Source: Marinobacter sp. 2_MG-2023 (GTDB lineage: Bacteria; Pseudomonadota; Gammaproteobacteria; Pseudomonadales; Oleiphilaceae). Taken from it: a DNA stretch of 64,000 nucleotides. The stretch spans positions 124,001 to 188,000 of the forward strand of contig NZ_JAUOPH010000006.1 in the NCBI RefSeq assembly GCF_030546935.1, read 5' to 3'. The notes below the pieces were generated by a model. It was not told the origin of the DNA, did no database searches, and saw nothing but the letters and a program-made list of their open reading frames with translations. This document shows positions 62,857-64,000 of this stretch, one piece after another; position 1 is the stretch's first letter, and every line of letters starts with the position of its first letter. The translations under genes and the position numbers were made by a program.

Positions 62857-64000
62857 TCAGCGTTGCGACTCGAGATTCCTTTTTTTCATCGAAGGTACTG
62901 TCTCCCCCCATGGAGCAAGCCCTCTTTCAATACATTCCGCCAACCTGATCACTTCCGCAGGTTTCAATTTTTTAGACATCACCGCATGCTCCAACATGAT
63001 CGGCGCCGATCTTGGATAACGATATGCTGTTTGCCTCCCAGCCTCGCAAGCATGCGCAACATCTCTTTTCAAGACCAACAACGAGTACTCACGCAGCAAC
63101 ACCAGATCGCGCGGCTGCCACGCCTTAATGCGCTGCACCTCTCTTAGCTGCCAATCTAAGCTGGACTCTTCCGGTGCAAAGTCGCGGTAGCGCCTCAATA
63201 CTGCATAAGGCCCCATCAAACTATCATTCGCAAGCAGCGCCAGAGACTGGTATTCCTGGCCATCTGGCGACGGGTCAGCCGCTACTCGAACAATAGTGCG
63301 ATACTGGCTACCAACATTCACCAAAAGCCCGAGTGTCATCAAGACAATCAGACCTCCTACCACCGGTTTCAAATAAGGAATTTCTGACTTAACTGCGTAT
63401 GCGGGAAATAGCGGAGAAGTTAAACAACAAGTCAAAAATAAGAACCATGGATACCACAGAGGGAATTCAAGCAAACTGTGGATGAAAATGATCCCAAGAG
63501 CGCCAGTGACAAAAAAGGAGTCACTGTTTATAGGCTTCTTAAGAAGCCTCCAGCCAATTGCCCCACACAAGGTAATGAGAAGCATAAAGCCTAGCAAACC
63601 CAACTCAACAAAGACCATCGTAAACAGATTGTGGGAATGCAACCATATTACCTGCACGAGATCCTCAGGCCGTAGATCGAGATCTGCGTTTGCAGAGAAA
63701 CGAGCGTAGTTTCCGGGACCCATACCAACAATCCAACCCTGAACCGACAATTCAGAAATTGAATTACCCAGCTTTCGGAATTCAGATAGCCTGGCAGCAT
63801 CTTGGGAAATATCACGATCAGTTAGCGCTATACTTTCAGGCCGATCTAGCATGCCAAGGTCTGTCAACCAACCCCCAACAGGCTTATTGACCACCGGGAC
63901 CACAAAAAAAAGGACAACAACCACCAAAAGGGCTAGCACCAATCTGCCCCTTATTGCCGAAGTTTCTGCCTTGCGCCAGACAGGAAACGAGCTAACAATA
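62857..64000 (-). CDS. PglL-like O-oligosaccharyltransferase, 5' end outside the window
   Basis: The C-terminal part (about 380 residues) of a multi-pass membrane protein. The frame stays open to base 64000, so the start is beyond the window; the methionine at 63942 is internal. The loop with WLHSHNLFTMVFVELGLLG and the motif HSLLEFPLWYPWFLF are highly characteristic of PglL-type O-oligosaccharyltransferases, and the soluble C terminus fits the Wzy_C_2 region. These enzymes move lipid-linked glycans onto pilin Ser or Thr in the periplasm. It is directly upstream of pilA (130 bases), supporting pilin glycosylation. Confidence 0.88.
   Translation of the reverse strand, partial: IVSSFPVWRKAETSAIRGRLVLALLVVVVLFFVVPVVNKPVGGWLTDLGMLDRPESIALTDRDISQDAARLSEFRKLGNSISELSVQGWIVGMGPGNYARFSANADLDLRPEDLVQVIWLHSHNLFTMVFVELGLLGFMLLITLCGAIGWRLLKKPINSDSFFVTGALGIIFIHSLLEFPLWYPWFLFLTCCLTSPLFPAYAVKSEIPYLKPVVGGLIVLMTLGLLVNVGSQYRTIVRVAADPSPDGQEYQSLALLANDSLMGPYAVLRRYRDFAPEESSLDWQLREVQRIKAWQPRDLVLLREYSLLVLKRDVAHACEAGRQTAYRYPRSAPIMLEHAVMSKKLKPAEVIRLAECIERGLAPWGETVPSMKKRNLESQR

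Overview
The window looks like chromosomal DNA of a marine, motile, type IV-piliated gammaproteobacterium close to Marinobacter. The grounds are an MvaT-type H-NS protein, a gspN-gspC-gspD group apart from other secretion genes, a polar-type flagellin/FlaG/FliD/FliS block, sigma-54 and sigma-28 promoters, and moderate GC content outside one AT-rich patch. The genus is an inference from gene style, not a database result.

Layout. 1-2.5 kb: the 3' part of lemA and an HtpX-like M48 protease with a TerB-like tail. 2.5-6.2 kb (minus): type II secretion genes gspN, gspC, gspD. 6.3-9.1 kb (minus): groES-groEL with a clear sigma-32 promoter, and fxsA. 9.2-13.7 kb: an SDR dehydrogenase, a hipBA module with an inverted-repeat operator, an alkyltransferase-like protein, an AmpG-like transporter with an apparent ATT start, and yajQ. 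13.7-17.4 kb: a response regulator with a degenerate GGDEF domain, a candidate small RNA, an AraC regulator, a 111-bp inverted-repeat element and argG. 17.5-26.3 kb: fliS, fliD, flaG, two divergent flagellin genes (one behind a sigma-28 promoter, one behind a sigma-54 promoter) and a TPR/methyltransferase-like gene with a nearly identical sigma-54 promoter. 26.3-31.5 kb: exonuclease I, a secreted protein of unknown function, a receiver-CheC regulator paired with a diguanylate cyclase, and an MvaT-like nucleoid protein.

31.6-57.0 kb is a long minus-strand surface-polysaccharide locus. It runs from cysQ and rfaH through two wzz genes, wzi, a very large SLBB outer-membrane export protein, wzx, a NeuA-PseG fusion, neuB, a pyruvyltransferase-family gene, three glycosyltransferases, wzy, an NDP-sugar reductase/epimerase, an initiating phosphoglycosyltransferase, ugd and a WbpM-type dehydratase. 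Together these predict a Wzx/Wzy-made capsule or O-antigen containing a nonulosonic acid, a hexuronic acid and a 6-deoxy-amino sugar. No Wzc kinase and no early nonulosonate genes (pseB/C/H or leg equivalents) lie in the window. Two beta-CASP metallo-beta-lactamase-fold proteins bracket the locus. A strongly AT-rich segment (39.0-42.5 kb) holds wzy, a glycosyltransferase and gene debris, suggesting exchange of the polymerase cassette.

57.1-64 kb: a beta-CASP protein and an MscS-type channel (overlapping, plus strand), then an O-antigen-ligase-family protein, pilin pilA with a sigma-54 promoter, and a truncated PglL-like O-oligosaccharyltransferase, which suggests a glycosylated pilin.

No tRNA, rRNA, CRISPR array or intact insertion sequence was recognised. 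The most unusual items are the candidate sRNA at 14.8 kb, the split sigma-factor control of the two flagellins with the linked TPR/methyltransferase gene, the incomplete nonulosonate pathway with its fused enzyme, and the 28-bp perfect inverted repeat at 16.1 kb.
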